Assembly: GCF_003205615.1 (NCBI RefSeq)
Contig: NZ_PYBV01000028.1
Location: forward strand, 1-64,000
DNA length: 64,000 bases
From: Micromonospora arborensis
GTDB taxonomy: Bacteria; Actinomycetota; Actinomycetes; Mycobacteriales; Micromonosporaceae
Direction: 5' to 3'
Below the pieces are notes generated by a model, which was not told the DNA's origin, did not search any database, and saw nothing but the letters and a program-made list of their open reading frames with translations. The position numbers and the translations under genes were made by a program. This document shows, piece after piece, positions 1 through 10,146 of the stretch (positions are counted from its first letter, which is position 1; each line of letters starts with the position of its first letter).

Positions 1-270
1 GCCTGCTACTTCGGCGGCCGAGGGGTGTAACCGTGGCGGCCCGGCGGGTGTTCCGGGGGCTGGCGGCTACGGGATGTGACCGGTGGCGGCCGGCGGGGTC
101 TTCCCGGGGACTGCCGCACGCCTGAGCCCGTGGGCTGCGGCGGCATGCCAGGTATAACGACCCGGGCCGGGCCCCGATTCCACCGCCACGGTGACCCCAA
201 CCACCGGACAAAATGCCCATCCGGAACAAACCGAACGCAGGTCGACCCCGCACAACGGGCGGCGGGCGGT

Positions 271-344
271 GATCGACTCCATGTCGGCGATGTGGCGGTA
301 TCCGCCGGGCGGGATGCCGCCACATCGGCGATATGGAGTCGATC
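271..344. repeat. Dispersed palindromic repeat, copy 1
   Basis: The two 34-bp arms begin GATCGACTCCATGTCGGCGA and end with its complement; they differ at about three positions around a short GC-rich centre. Related copies lie at 372-449, 18395-18471 and 56409-56486. All sit between genes, share terminal GATC(G/C)ACTCC and an internal TCGGCGA, and could fold into long hairpins. No transposase is nearby. Whether this is a REP-type or MITE-type family cannot be told from one window. Confidence 0.85.
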
Positions 345-371
345 ATCCCCGCACGGGGTGATCGTCCTGCC

Positions 372-449
372 GTGATCCACACCGGGGCGCCGACATGGGG
401 GTATCCCGGGTCGGGGATAGCGCCATGTCGGCGAAATGGAGTGGATCAC
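372..449. repeat. Dispersed palindromic repeat, copy 2
   Basis: Begins GTGATCCACACC and ends GGAGTGGATCAC, with inner arms containing CGCCGACATGG and CCATGTCGGCG around a TATCCC/GGGATA pair. It is more diverged than copy 1 and lies only 27 bp downstream of it, so the two copies form a tandem pair of hairpins. Confidence 0.8.
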
Positions 450-471
450 TCCGCGTGTCCGGCTGTGCTCG

Positions 472-598
472 GCCTGCCCGGCGCCTGGCCTGCCCGGCGC
501 CTGGCCTGGCCGGGGGTCGGCCTGGCCGGGGGTCGGCCTGGCCGGGGGTCGGCCTGGCCGGGGGTCGGCCTGGCCGGGGGTCGGCCTGGCCGGGGGTC
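472..598. repeat. 16-bp tandem repeat array downstream of the hexosaminidase gene
   Basis: Two units of GCCTGCCCGGCGCCTG (472-503) run into six identical units of GGCCTGGCCGGGGGTC (503-598). All units are 16 bp, so the array is about eight units. It starts 23 bp after palindrome copy 2 and ends 7 bp before the stop codon of the minus-strand hexosaminidase gene, so it would be transcribed as its 3' trailer. There are no unique spacers, so it is a minisatellite and not a CRISPR. Confidence 0.9.
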
Positions 599-605
599 GG
601 TCGCC

Positions 606-2297
606 TCAGGAGGTCGTGGTGTCGGCCTGGTCCGGGTCACGCTGCTCGGGGATGGTCGGGGTGGCCGGCCAGGGGATCTCGGGCGCGCGGTGGAAGGTCG
701 TGCCGGCCGTCGCCCAGCGTGGGCCATGAGCGGCCAGCCGGTCGCGGAAGCCGCTCCAGCCGTGCGTATGCCGAGGTGACCAGCCGAGTTCGGCGATGGC
801 GGGGAGCCGGGGGAGGAGCAGGAGCTCGATGTCGGCCAGCGAGGTGACCGATTCGGTCCAGAGCGGCGCCTCCACGCCGAGCACCGCCTCCGTGGGGACG
901 TCCGTGAGGTGTGTGCCCGGGTCCCAGTCGTACGCCTTTCGCACGTCGATCAGGCCAGCCCAGTCGTGCCCGATCGGGGTGTCCGGGGCGTACTTCATGT
1001 CCAGGTAGGCGTGGTTGCCGGGGGAGAGGATCAGTCGGGCGCCCCGGCGTACGGCGTCGGCCGTGGTGGGGTCTTCGCCGTTCGTGCCCCACCACTGCAG
1101 CACCCGCCCGTCGAGGTGCCCGGCCGGCGCGAGCTGGTGCCAGCCGACGACGGTCTTGCCGAGGCCGGCCACGATGCGCTGGGTCCGCTCGACGAAACCG
1201 GTGTACACCTCGCCCTTCACCTTGAACGCCTCGTCGCCGCCGATGTGCAGCCAAGGCCCGGGGGTGAGCGCGGCCACCTCGCCCAACACGTCGGCGATGA
1301 AGTCGTACGTCCGCTCGTCGGCCGGGTCGACGTAGCTGAAGCCGACCTCGGTGCCGGTGTACGGCGGCGGGGCGATCTTGTCCGGTGCCAACTCCGGGTA
1401 CGCGACCAGCGCCGAGTTGGTGTGCCCGGGGAGGTCGATCTCCGGGACGACGGTGATGTGGCGTGCGGCCGCGTAGGAGACGATCCGCCGGTAGTCGGCC
1501 TTCGTGTAGTGGCCGCCGGGGCCTCCGCCGACCTCGGTCGTCGCGCCGACGCCCGTCAACTTCGGCCAGGAGTCGATGGCGATCCGCCAGCCCTGGTCGT
1601 CGGTGAGGTGCAGGTGCAGGTGGTTGAGCTTGTAGCGGGCCAGGTGCTCGATCACCTTCAGCACGTCCTCGACGGCGAAGAAGTGCCGCGCGACGTCGAG
1701 CATCGCGCCCCGGTACGGGAAGCGGGGCGCGTCGGTGATGGTCCCGCCGGGCAGCGCCCAGCGTGCGGTGACCGGGGCCGGGCTCTCGATGGCCGGTGGC
1801 AGCAGTTGGCGCAGGGTCTGCACGCCGTAGAAGAGGCCGGTGGCGGTGCCGGCGGTGACGCGTACCCCGTTGGTGTTGATGTCGAGCCGGTAGCCCTCCG
1901 CGCCGAGGTCGGCGGTCTCGTCCAGCACCAGCGCGATGCCGTCGGCGGGGTCGGGCGCGGTGGCGTCGGTGACCGGCAGCGGGTACCCGGTGGCTGGCCG
2001 GAGCAGTTCGGCGAGGTGCGCGGCGACCGCCAGCGCGGCGGGGTCGGCGCTGGCCACGATGACCGCTTCGGCGGGCAGCACCCAGTCTTCGGTCGGGTCC
2101 GGCTGGACCTGCTGGGGAGCGGGCACGACGTCGGTCAGCCGCTGCGGGGCTGGTGGGGCGAGCAGCTCGGCGGCGGCCCGCTCGGCCGCGCGGGCCAGCG
2201 TGGCCGCGTCCGGCTCCCGGGCCGGCAGCGGCACGCCGGCGGTGGGCGTGGCCGCCGCGGGGTCGGCGGCAGGGTCGAAGGAGGGGATTGTCGACAC
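606..2297 (-). CDS. Beta-N-acetylhexosaminidase (glycoside hydrolase family 20)
   Basis: Removes terminal N-acetylglucosamine or N-acetylgalactosamine from chito-oligosaccharides or glycans. The 563-residue protein has an N-terminal GH20b-like domain and a GH20 barrel with HLHLTDDQGWRIAIDSWPKL, VVPEIDLPGHTNS and the catalytic Asp-Glu pair in HIGGDEAF. The chosen GTG start at 2297 (VSTIPSF) follows CCCGGAG at good spacing; the frame stays open 24 codons further upstream. No signal peptide is visible with this start, so it is probably cytoplasmic and acts on imported oligosaccharides. A LacI-type operator lies about 110 bp upstream, suggesting repression lifted by sugar. It is divergent from ppdK. 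Confidence 0.9.
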   Translation of the reverse strand: MSTIPSFDPAADPAAATPTAGVPLPAREPDAATLARAAERAAAELLAPPAPQRLTDVVPAPQQVQPDPTEDWVLPAEAVIVASADPAALAVAAHLAELLRPATGYPLPVTDATAPDPADGIALVLDETADLGAEGYRLDINTNGVRVTAGTATGLFYGVQTLRQLLPPAIESPAPVTARWALPGGTITDAPRFPYRGAMLDVARHFFAVEDVLKVIEHLARYKLNHLHLHLTDDQGWRIAIDSWPKLTGVGATTEVGGGPGGHYTKADYRRIVSYAAARHITVVPEIDLPGHTNSALVAYPELAPDKIAPPPYTGTEVGFSYVDPADERTYDFIADVLGEVAALTPGPWLHIGGDEAFKVKGEVYTGFVERTQRIVAGLGKTVVGWHQLAPAGHLDGRVLQWWGTNGEDPTTADAVRRGARLILSPGNHAYLDMKYAPDTPIGHDWAGLIDVRKAYDWDPGTHLTDVPTEAVLGVEAPLWTESVTSLADIELLLLPRLPAIAELGWSPRHTHGWSGFRDRLAAHGPRWATAGTTFHRAPEIPWPATPTIPEQRDPDQADTTTS

Positions 2298-2406
2298 GGC
2301 GGCGACTCCGGGGGGTGTATTCGCGTCGGTTATGGCAAAAGTGAGGTTCGCTGGCTGGCGTGCCGTCAAGCGTACGACTCCTGGCCGGCTTGCGTGTTAG
2401 TGCGCG

Positions 2407-2420
2407 TGGAAGCGTTCCCA
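2407..2420. promoter_or_regulatory. LacI-family (CebR-like) operator
   Basis: The 14-base near-palindrome TGGAAGCGTTCCCA resembles the CebR-type consensus TGGGAGCGCTCCCA used by actinobacterial LacI regulators of sugar genes. It lies in the 311-bp divergent region between the hexosaminidase gene and ppdK, about 110 bp before the former. It most likely controls the hexosaminidase; an effect on ppdK cannot be excluded. No LacI gene is in the window. Confidence 0.6.
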
Positions 2421-2608
2421 AAAGCCGGTACGAACACGGATAGTCGTGATAGCTGTGCCTATTGTCACCGAACGGTCCCAGGTCACCCGATGTTCGCTTA
2501 ACCTTCGCCCACCCATCGGCGTCGACTCCGGGATTACCGGCGGTCCGTCCGGGGGAAGAAACTGAACCTTCGTTAAGTGTCAATCCCGACGCGTGTGTGG
2601 AGGCTCTG

Positions 2609-5344
<2,736 letters not shown>

Positions 5345-5347
5345 CGT

Positions 5348-5382
5348 TGGTGCCGGCGCCGGATCGACCGCCGCCGGCACCA
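5348..5382. terminator. Hairpin between convergent ppdK and Roadblock genes
   Basis: TGGTGCCGGCG (5348-5358) pairs perfectly with CGCCGGCACCA (5372-5382) over 11 bp with a 13-nt loop, 3 bp after the ppdK stop. There is no T-run, as is common for actinobacterial terminators. It could serve both convergent genes. Confidence 0.65.
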
Positions 5383-5426
5383 GCGCTCGGATCAGTTTCG
5401 CGGGCGTGCGGAGGACCCGGCGACGC

Positions 5427-5930
5427 TCAGATCGGCGGGCGACGCCAGGTCGGCCGCGCCGGGCGATGTAACTGCGTCGGCAGGGTCGCCATCGGGGTAC
5501 GCACGGCGAGCGGCGCGTGCGCGTCCGGAACGGCTGTGGCGCCGACGCCGCCGCTGCCGCGCGTGTCCAACACCGAACCGGCCCGGCGGGCCACCGCTCG
5601 CGCCTCCTCGTGCAGCGCCTCCAGGTCGTCCGCCGCCGACACGGTGACCAGGGTCAGCAGGGCGGTGCGCCCCGCCGGGTAGGTCACCACGCAGCCGGCC
5701 GTCGTGCAGACGACCGACTCTCGGAACTCACCCCGCTGGACGGTGTCGGCCACCCGGTTGCCGAGCCCGAAACTCGCTGCGGCCAGTGCGGCGAGATGGG
5801 TGGCGTCGCTGCTGGGTAGATCGCTGGAGATGAGCAGCCCGTCGGTGCCCGCCAACACCGCCCCGGTGACCTCGGGTCGACGTCGGCGTAGCCCGCGTAG
5901 TTCCGTTCCCACCACCGTGTCTGCGTCCAC
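5427..5930 (-). CDS. Roadblock/LC7 domain protein
   Basis: 167 residues. Positions about 8-110 match the Roadblock/LC7 fold: an N-terminal helix (LRGLRRRRPEVTGAVLAG), GLLISSDLP, an Ala-rich helix (ATHLAALAAASFGLGNRVADT) and GRTALLTLVTVSA. In actinobacteria such proteins usually act with small Ras-like GTPases in four-gene conservons, but no GTPase or other conservon partner is adjacent here, so this is an orphan. The C-terminal 50 residues are Pro/Arg-rich and look disordered. GTG start with GGGAG upstream. Function unknown. Confidence 0.8.
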   Translation of the reverse strand: MDADTVVGTELRGLRRRRPEVTGAVLAGTDGLLISSDLPSSDATHLAALAAASFGLGNRVADTVQRGEFRESVVCTTAGCVVTYPAGRTALLTLVTVSAADDLEALHEEARAVARRAGSVLDTRGSGGVGATAVPDAHAPLAVRTPMATLPTQLHRPARPTWRRPPI

Positions 5931-6183
5931 GAACTGCTCCCTTACCCGTGCGGGATCTGCGAGTCGGTCGGCTGGTCACGTTCCGCGCTGGGAACGCTAC
6001 CGCTGGCGACTTCCGCCCGCGAGCCCGTAACCGACGGCGATCGGTTGACAACTCCGGGCCGATCGGCGGTTGTGGACACCTCGCTGACGCGTCGGGAGTC
6101 GGTCGAGCCGCTGTGGCGGGCGTAACCTTGGCTCGCTCGCACACGGCTGATTGCGTACGCCGTCGAACGGGAAGGGTGATTGC

Positions 6184-6537
6184 ATGACCAGCGTCTGGGA
6201 GAACCTGACCGTCGATGCCCGTGATCCGGCCCGCCTGGCCCGTTGGTGGGCCGAGGCGCTCGGCTATCAGGTCGTCACCGAGAGCCCGGACGAAGTGGAG
6301 ATCCGCCAGTCCGTGGACCGCCTGCCCGGCCTGGTGTTCGTGCCGGTGACCGACGGCAAGGACCGCAAGAACCGGCTGCACCTCGACCTGCGCCCCGCCG
6401 ACCAGGAAGCCGAGGTCGAGCGCCTGGTCGACATGGGTGCCCGGCACGTCGACATCGGCCAGGGCGATGTCGAGTGGACGGTGTTGGCCGACCCGGAGGG
6501 CAACGAGTTCTGCGTTCTCCGTGAGCGCGAGGAGTGA
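6184..6537 (+). CDS. VOC (glyoxalase-like) family protein
   Basis: 117 residues forming a single glyoxalase/bleomycin-resistance/dioxygenase fold unit: MTSVWENLTVDARDPARLARWWAEALGY at the N-terminus, HLDLRPADQEAEVERLVDMGARHV in the middle and VLADPEGNEFCVL at the end. The substrate is unknown. ATG start at 6184 follows GGGAAGGG. The last five codons (REREE-stop) are supplied by the first copy of a 59-bp-period repeat, so the C-terminus may have been extended or replaced by that repeat. Confidence 0.85.
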   Translation: MTSVWENLTVDARDPARLARWWAEALGYQVVTESPDEVEIRQSVDRLPGLVFVPVTDGKDRKNRLHLDLRPADQEAEVERLVDMGARHVDIGQGDVEWTVLADPEGNEFCVLREREE

Positions 6538-6661
6538 GCCGGGTTTGCGAGCCCCGCAGTCGCGAACAGCGGCGAGTCCGTGAGCGCGAGGAGTGAGCCG
6601 GGTTTGCGAGCCCCGCAGTCGCGAACAGCGGCGAGTCCGTGAGCGCGAGGAGTGAGCCGGG
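6521..6661. repeat. 59-bp direct repeat bridging two genes
   Basis: The 23-base sequence starting GTGAGCGCGAGGAGTGAGCC occurs at 6521, 6580 and 6639; the first two are followed by an identical 36-base spacer starting TTTGCGAGCCCCGCAG. Copy 1 encodes the last codons and stop of the VOC gene. Copy 3 supplies the GTG start and first eight codons (VSARSEPG) of the next gene. Nothing in the unit looks like a promoter. Confidence 0.95.
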
Positions 6662-7946
6662 TGAGCGGTTGACCGCACCACCACCACCACCGTCGGCTGC
6701 GGCGGACGCCCGGCTGGTCGAGGAGCCGCCCAAGGACACCGGGCACCGCCGGTCGCCGTACGAGCGCGACCGCGCGCGGGTGCTGCACTCCGCCGCGTTC
6801 CGCCGACTGGCCACCAAGACCCAGGTGCACACCGCCGGGACGGACGACTTCCTGCGTACGCGGCTGACGCACTCGCTGGAGGTGGCGCAGATCGCGCGGG
6901 AGATGGGTGCCCGGTTGGGTTGCGACCCGGACGTGGTGGACGTCGCCGGGCTCGCCCACGATCTCGGGCACCCCCCGTTCGGCCACAATGGCGAGTCCGC
7001 CCTGGACCTGCTCGCCACACCGTGCGGCGGCTTCGAGGGCAACGCGCAGACGCTGCGGGTGCTGACCCGACTGGAGGCGAAGGTGCTCGCCCCGGACGGC
7101 TCGTCCGCCGGGCTGAACCTGACCCGGGCGTCGCTCGACGCGATCGGCAAGTACCCGTGGCCGCGCCGCCCGGGGGAGCGCAAGTTCGGGGTGTACGCCG
7201 ACGACACCACGGTCTTCGAGTGGATCCGGGCCGGTGCGCCCGGCGACCGTCGTTGTCTTGAGGCGCAGGTGATGGACTGGGCCGACGACGTCGCGTACTC
7301 GGTGCACGACGTGGAGGACGGCATCCACGGCGGGTACGTCACGCTGCGCCCGTTGCTCGCCGACGCCGACGAGCGGGCCGCGCTCTGTGCCGACGTGGCC
7401 GCCGCCTACTCCGGGGAGACCGCTGCCGACCTTGCCGAGGTGCTCGTCGAGTTGTTGGCGGATCCGCTGCTCGCCCCGCTCGCCGGGTACGACGGCAGTC
7501 ACCGCGCGCTGGTCGCGTTGAAGGCCACCACCAGCGGGGTGACCGGGCGGTTCGTGTCCGCTGCGGTGGCCGCCACGGAGGAGCGCTTCGGTCCCGGCCC
7601 GCACCGCCGCTACGCGGCGGACCTGGTGGTGCCACGTCTGGCCCGGGCGCAGTGTGCCCTGCTCAAGGGCATCGCGCTGCGGTACGTGATGCGTCGAGCC
7701 GGCTTCCGGGGCCGCTACGAGCGGCAGCGCACGATGCTGGCCGAGCTGGTCGCCGCGTTGGTCCGGCGCGCGCCGGACGGGCTCGACCCGATCTTCGCCC
7801 CGCTGTGGCGGGCCGCGCCGGACGACGCCGCCCGACTGCGCGTGGTGATCGACCAGGTCGCCTCCCTCACCGACCCGGCGGCCGTGACCTGGCACACCCG
7901 CCTGGTCGACGGCGGCACACCGCCGGCTGACCCCAGGGCAGATTAG
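6639..7946 (+). CDS. dgt: Deoxyguanosinetriphosphate triphosphohydrolase-like protein (HD domain)
   Basis: Hydrolyses dNTPs to deoxynucleoside and triphosphate, a nucleotide-pool function. 435 residues. HD-domain metal ligands are visible in RLTHSLEVAQIAREMGARLG and LAHDLGHPPFGHNGESAL, with a later metal Asp in QVMDWADDVAYSVHDVED. The family motif SPYERDRARVLHSAAFRRLA precedes the HD domain. The start is GTG 6639, inside the third repeat copy, giving VSARSEPGERLTAPPPPPSA before the conserved region; a shorter native N-terminus would still contain all conserved motifs. The gene commonly lies upstream of dnaG in actinobacteria, as here after two intervening genes. The stop codon lies within the iron box of the next gene. 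Confidence 0.93.
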   Translation: MSARSEPGERLTAPPPPPSAAADARLVEEPPKDTGHRRSPYERDRARVLHSAAFRRLATKTQVHTAGTDDFLRTRLTHSLEVAQIAREMGARLGCDPDVVDVAGLAHDLGHPPFGHNGESALDLLATPCGGFEGNAQTLRVLTRLEAKVLAPDGSSAGLNLTRASLDAIGKYPWPRRPGERKFGVYADDTTVFEWIRAGAPGDRRCLEAQVMDWADDVAYSVHDVEDGIHGGYVTLRPLLADADERAALCADVAAAYSGETAADLAEVLVELLADPLLAPLAGYDGSHRALVALKATTSGVTGRFVSAAVAATEERFGPGPHRRYAADLVVPRLARAQCALLKGIALRYVMRRAGFRGRYERQRTMLAELVAALVRRAPDGLDPIFAPLWRAAPDDAARLRVVIDQVASLTDPAAVTWHTRLVDGGTPPADPRAD

Positions 7947-7956
7947 GCTAGCCTAA
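7943..7956. promoter_or_regulatory. IdeR/DmdR-type iron box overlapping a leaderless promoter
   Basis: The perfect 14-base palindrome TTAGGCTAGCCTAA matches the core of the actinobacterial iron box (15 of 19 positions when the five flanking bases are included). It covers the dgt stop codon and contains TAGCCT (7949-7954), which lies exactly 7 nt before the ATG of the siderophore-interacting protein, the usual -10-to-start distance for leaderless mRNAs. Iron-loaded repressor bound here would cover the -10 directly. Confidence 0.8.
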
Positions 7957-7961
7957 GTGAC

Positions 7962-8795
7962 ATGTCGGAACGTCCCCGGAACGTCACCTCGGTCCACGTG
8001 CTGCGCACCGAGCGGCCCACGCCGCACCTGATCCGGCTCGTCCTCGGTGGGGAAGAGCTGGCCGACCTGCCGGTGGGCGAGTTCACCGACCACTACATCA
8101 AGGTGGTGTTCCCGCAGCCGGGCGTCGCGTACCCGCAGCCGTTGGACCTCGCCGCGATCCGCCGGGACCTGCCCCGGGAACAGTGGCCCCGGCTGCGCGC
8201 GTACACGGTGCGACGCTGGGACCCGCTGGCCGAGGAGCTGACCGTGGACGTGGTCTACCACGGCGACGAAGGGCTGGCCGGTCCGTGGGCTGCCGCGCTG
8301 CGTCCCGGTGACCCCGTGCACTTCGTCGGCCCCGGCGGCGCGTACGCCCCCAGCCCGGACGCGGACTGGCACCTGCTGGTCGGCGACGAGAGTGCCCTGC
8401 CGGCGATCGCGGCGGCGTGCGAGCGGCTGCCGCTGGGCGCGCCGGCCCACGTCTTCGTGGAGATCGCCGACCCGGCCGAGGAGCAGAAACTGCTCAGCCC
8501 TGGCGCGGTCGAGCTGACCTGGCTGCACCGCGGCGAACGCCCGGTGGGCGAGGCGCTGGTCGCTGCGGTGCGAGCGTTGGAGTTCCCGGCCGGCCAGGTG
8601 CACGCGTTCGTCCACGGTGAGGCCGCCGTCGTCCGGGAGTTGCGTCGACTGCTGCGCGCCGAGCGGGGCGTACCCGTCGACCAACTGTCCATCTCCGGCT
8701 ACTGGCGGCGCGGCATGGACGATGAGGGCTGGCGCTCCACCAAGGCCGCCTGGAACAGCCAGGTGGCCGCCGAGGAAGCCGCCGCCGCCGGCTGA
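7962..8795 (+). CDS. Siderophore-interacting protein (FAD-dependent ferric-siderophore reductase)
   Basis: 277 residues. Likely reduces imported ferric siderophores in the cytoplasm to release Fe(II), using FAD and a nicotinamide cofactor. The FAD-binding signature is RLRAYTVRRWDP, followed by VDVVYHGDEGLAGPWAA and GPGGAY; the NAD(P)-binding half has LLVGDESALPAIAAACERLP and the C-terminus ISGYWRRGMDDE typical of the SIP family. There is no Shine-Dalgarno before the ATG; the iron box and a -10-like TAGCCT lie immediately upstream, so it is probably translated from a leaderless iron-repressed mRNA. No siderophore synthesis genes are nearby. Convergent with ltrA, 7 bp apart. Confidence 0.92.
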   Translation: MSERPRNVTSVHVLRTERPTPHLIRLVLGGEELADLPVGEFTDHYIKVVFPQPGVAYPQPLDLAAIRRDLPREQWPRLRAYTVRRWDPLAEELTVDVVYHGDEGLAGPWAAALRPGDPVHFVGPGGAYAPSPDADWHLLVGDESALPAIAAACERLPLGAPAHVFVEIADPAEEQKLLSPGAVELTWLHRGERPVGEALVAAVRALEFPAGQVHAFVHGEAAVVRELRRLLRAERGVPVDQLSISGYWRRGMDDEGWRSTKAAWNSQVAAEEAAAAG

Positions 8796-8802
8796 TCGTC
8801 GC

Positions 8803-10011
8803 TCAACGCTCGGGCTCGTCCGCCGACTCCTGGCGGGCCGCGGCGAGTCGTCGGGTGAGCAGCACGGCGTACCCGACGATCGCCGCGGACAGCAGGAGCA
8901 GCATCAACCTGGGCTCGCGCACCGTCGCGGTGATCACGCTGACCGAGATCACCCCGTAGCCGGTGATCGCCAGTCGGGCACCGCTCGGCCGTGACCAGAG
9001 CCAGTACAGGGCCAGCCCACATACCGTCCAGACCACGACCGAGGCGGCCAGCAGGAGCCGCAGCTCCAACGGCAGGCGGTCGACGTTGTCGTCGATCAGC
9101 CGGACCACCTGTCCGAGAGCCCAGCCGAGCAGCAGCAGTGAACCGCCGAGCGGGATGTGCAGGTAGCCGTACGCCTGCCCGCCGCGCAGGCGGCGCTGGG
9201 TCAGGCGGGTGGTGACGAACGTGGTGTAGACCCACCAGACGGCGGCCGGCACCACGAAGGCCATCCCGGCGGCGACGATCATGTGTGGCCGGGGGTGGTC
9301 CGGCACCGCGAAGAGCAGGTTGGCCAGCGCGCTGCCCAGCACGATGATGGTGAACTGCCCGATCCGTTCCGGTAGGTGGCGGTTGTCCACCGGCCACCGG
9401 TTGAGCCGGCCCTTGCCGACCCACGGCGTGGCCAGTTCGATGATCATCGCGACGATCCACAGGGTCGGACGCAGCGTGTTGGGCGCGGCCAGCGAGGCCA
9501 ACCAGATCAACCAGCCTGCCCCGAAGCCGATCAGGTAGACCGAGGTCACCGAGCGGGCCATCGGGCTTGTCGTCCGAGCCCGCAGGTAGAGCAGGAGCAG
9601 CACACCCCGCACGATCAGGTACCCGATCGTCAGGAGCACACTCTCCGGCACCTCGTCGACGCCGAGCGTCATCGTGCCCGCGCCGACCAGCGCGCCCAGC
9701 ACCAGCAGTCGGTGCAGCGCGTCGTCCGGGTCGAACCGGGTGTCGTAGTAGACCTGCCCCACCCAGGCCCACTGCACCACCACGAAGAGCCCGATGACGG
9801 CCAGCACGGCGCGCGGCGACGGGGTCGGGTCGTTGCCCAGCCGGGCCACCACCGCCGCCAACGCGTACACGAAGATGATGTCGAGGAAGAGCTCCAGCCA
9901 GGTGGCATGGCGGTGGCCGGCCTCGTCCGTCCGCGGGGCCTGTCCGCGTAGTCCCAACCGTCCGGCCAGCCAACCGAACCCCTGGGCACCGTCGGCCCGT
10001 ACCCTGCGCAT
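8803..10011 (-). CDS. ltrA: Low temperature requirement protein A (LtrA)
   Basis: 402-residue polytopic membrane protein. The family opening is present after a short cytoplasmic tail: ATWLELFLDIIFVYALAAVV, then DPDDALHRLLVLGALVGAGT and about ten further hydrophobic segments, including the Trp-rich VVQWAWVGQVYY. The molecular role of LtrA proteins is unknown; the founding member was needed for growth of Listeria at low temperature. The ATG at 10011 (MRRVRADGAQ) is the first good start after the frame becomes protein-like; the frame stays open far upstream, antisense to dnaG, but that part is a shadow. Confidence 0.88.
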   Translation of the reverse strand: MRRVRADGAQGFGWLAGRLGLRGQAPRTDEAGHRHATWLELFLDIIFVYALAAVVARLGNDPTPSPRAVLAVIGLFVVVQWAWVGQVYYDTRFDPDDALHRLLVLGALVGAGTMTLGVDEVPESVLLTIGYLIVRGVLLLLYLRARTTSPMARSVTSVYLIGFGAGWLIWLASLAAPNTLRPTLWIVAMIIELATPWVGKGRLNRWPVDNRHLPERIGQFTIIVLGSALANLLFAVPDHPRPHMIVAAGMAFVVPAAVWWVYTTFVTTRLTQRRLRGGQAYGYLHIPLGGSLLLLGWALGQVVRLIDDNVDRLPLELRLLLAASVVVWTVCGLALYWLWSRPSGARLAITGYGVISVSVITATVREPRLMLLLLSAAIVGYAVLLTRRLAAARQESADEPER

Positions 10012-10146
10012 CTGGTCATGGTCCCCGCGCGGACCCGGCTGCCGGGCGGAAACCGCCGAGCCGGCAGCGGTGGCCGCCACACCGGCGTCCCCCGGCCGGC
10101 GCGTCGTCGGTCCGGCAGGGCAGGATGTACGCCGAGGGGGTGGCGC

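Larger units (their letters stand above)
1..605. other. Intergenic region rich in repeats, no gene
   Basis: No open frame here has a convincing start or protein-like composition; the frames seen are arginine/proline-rich shadows of repeats. Bases 27-66 and 76-117 form a diverged direct repeat of a GTRACCG-TGGCGGCC type sequence. Two copies of a dispersed palindrome (271-344, 372-449) and a 16-bp tandem repeat (472-598) follow, ending a few bases before the stop codon of the minus-strand hexosaminidase gene. Confidence 0.7.

Noticed and set aside
472..661. CRISPR array suspected from short repeats at 472-598 and 6521-6661
   Set aside because: The first array has no spacers. In the second the sequence between repeat cores is itself identical. 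No cas genes are present.
5931..6183. A riboswitch or strong promoter in the gap between the Roadblock and VOC genes
   Set aside because: A TTGACA lies at 6045-6050, but no matching -10 at proper spacing or conserved RNA fold could be seen.
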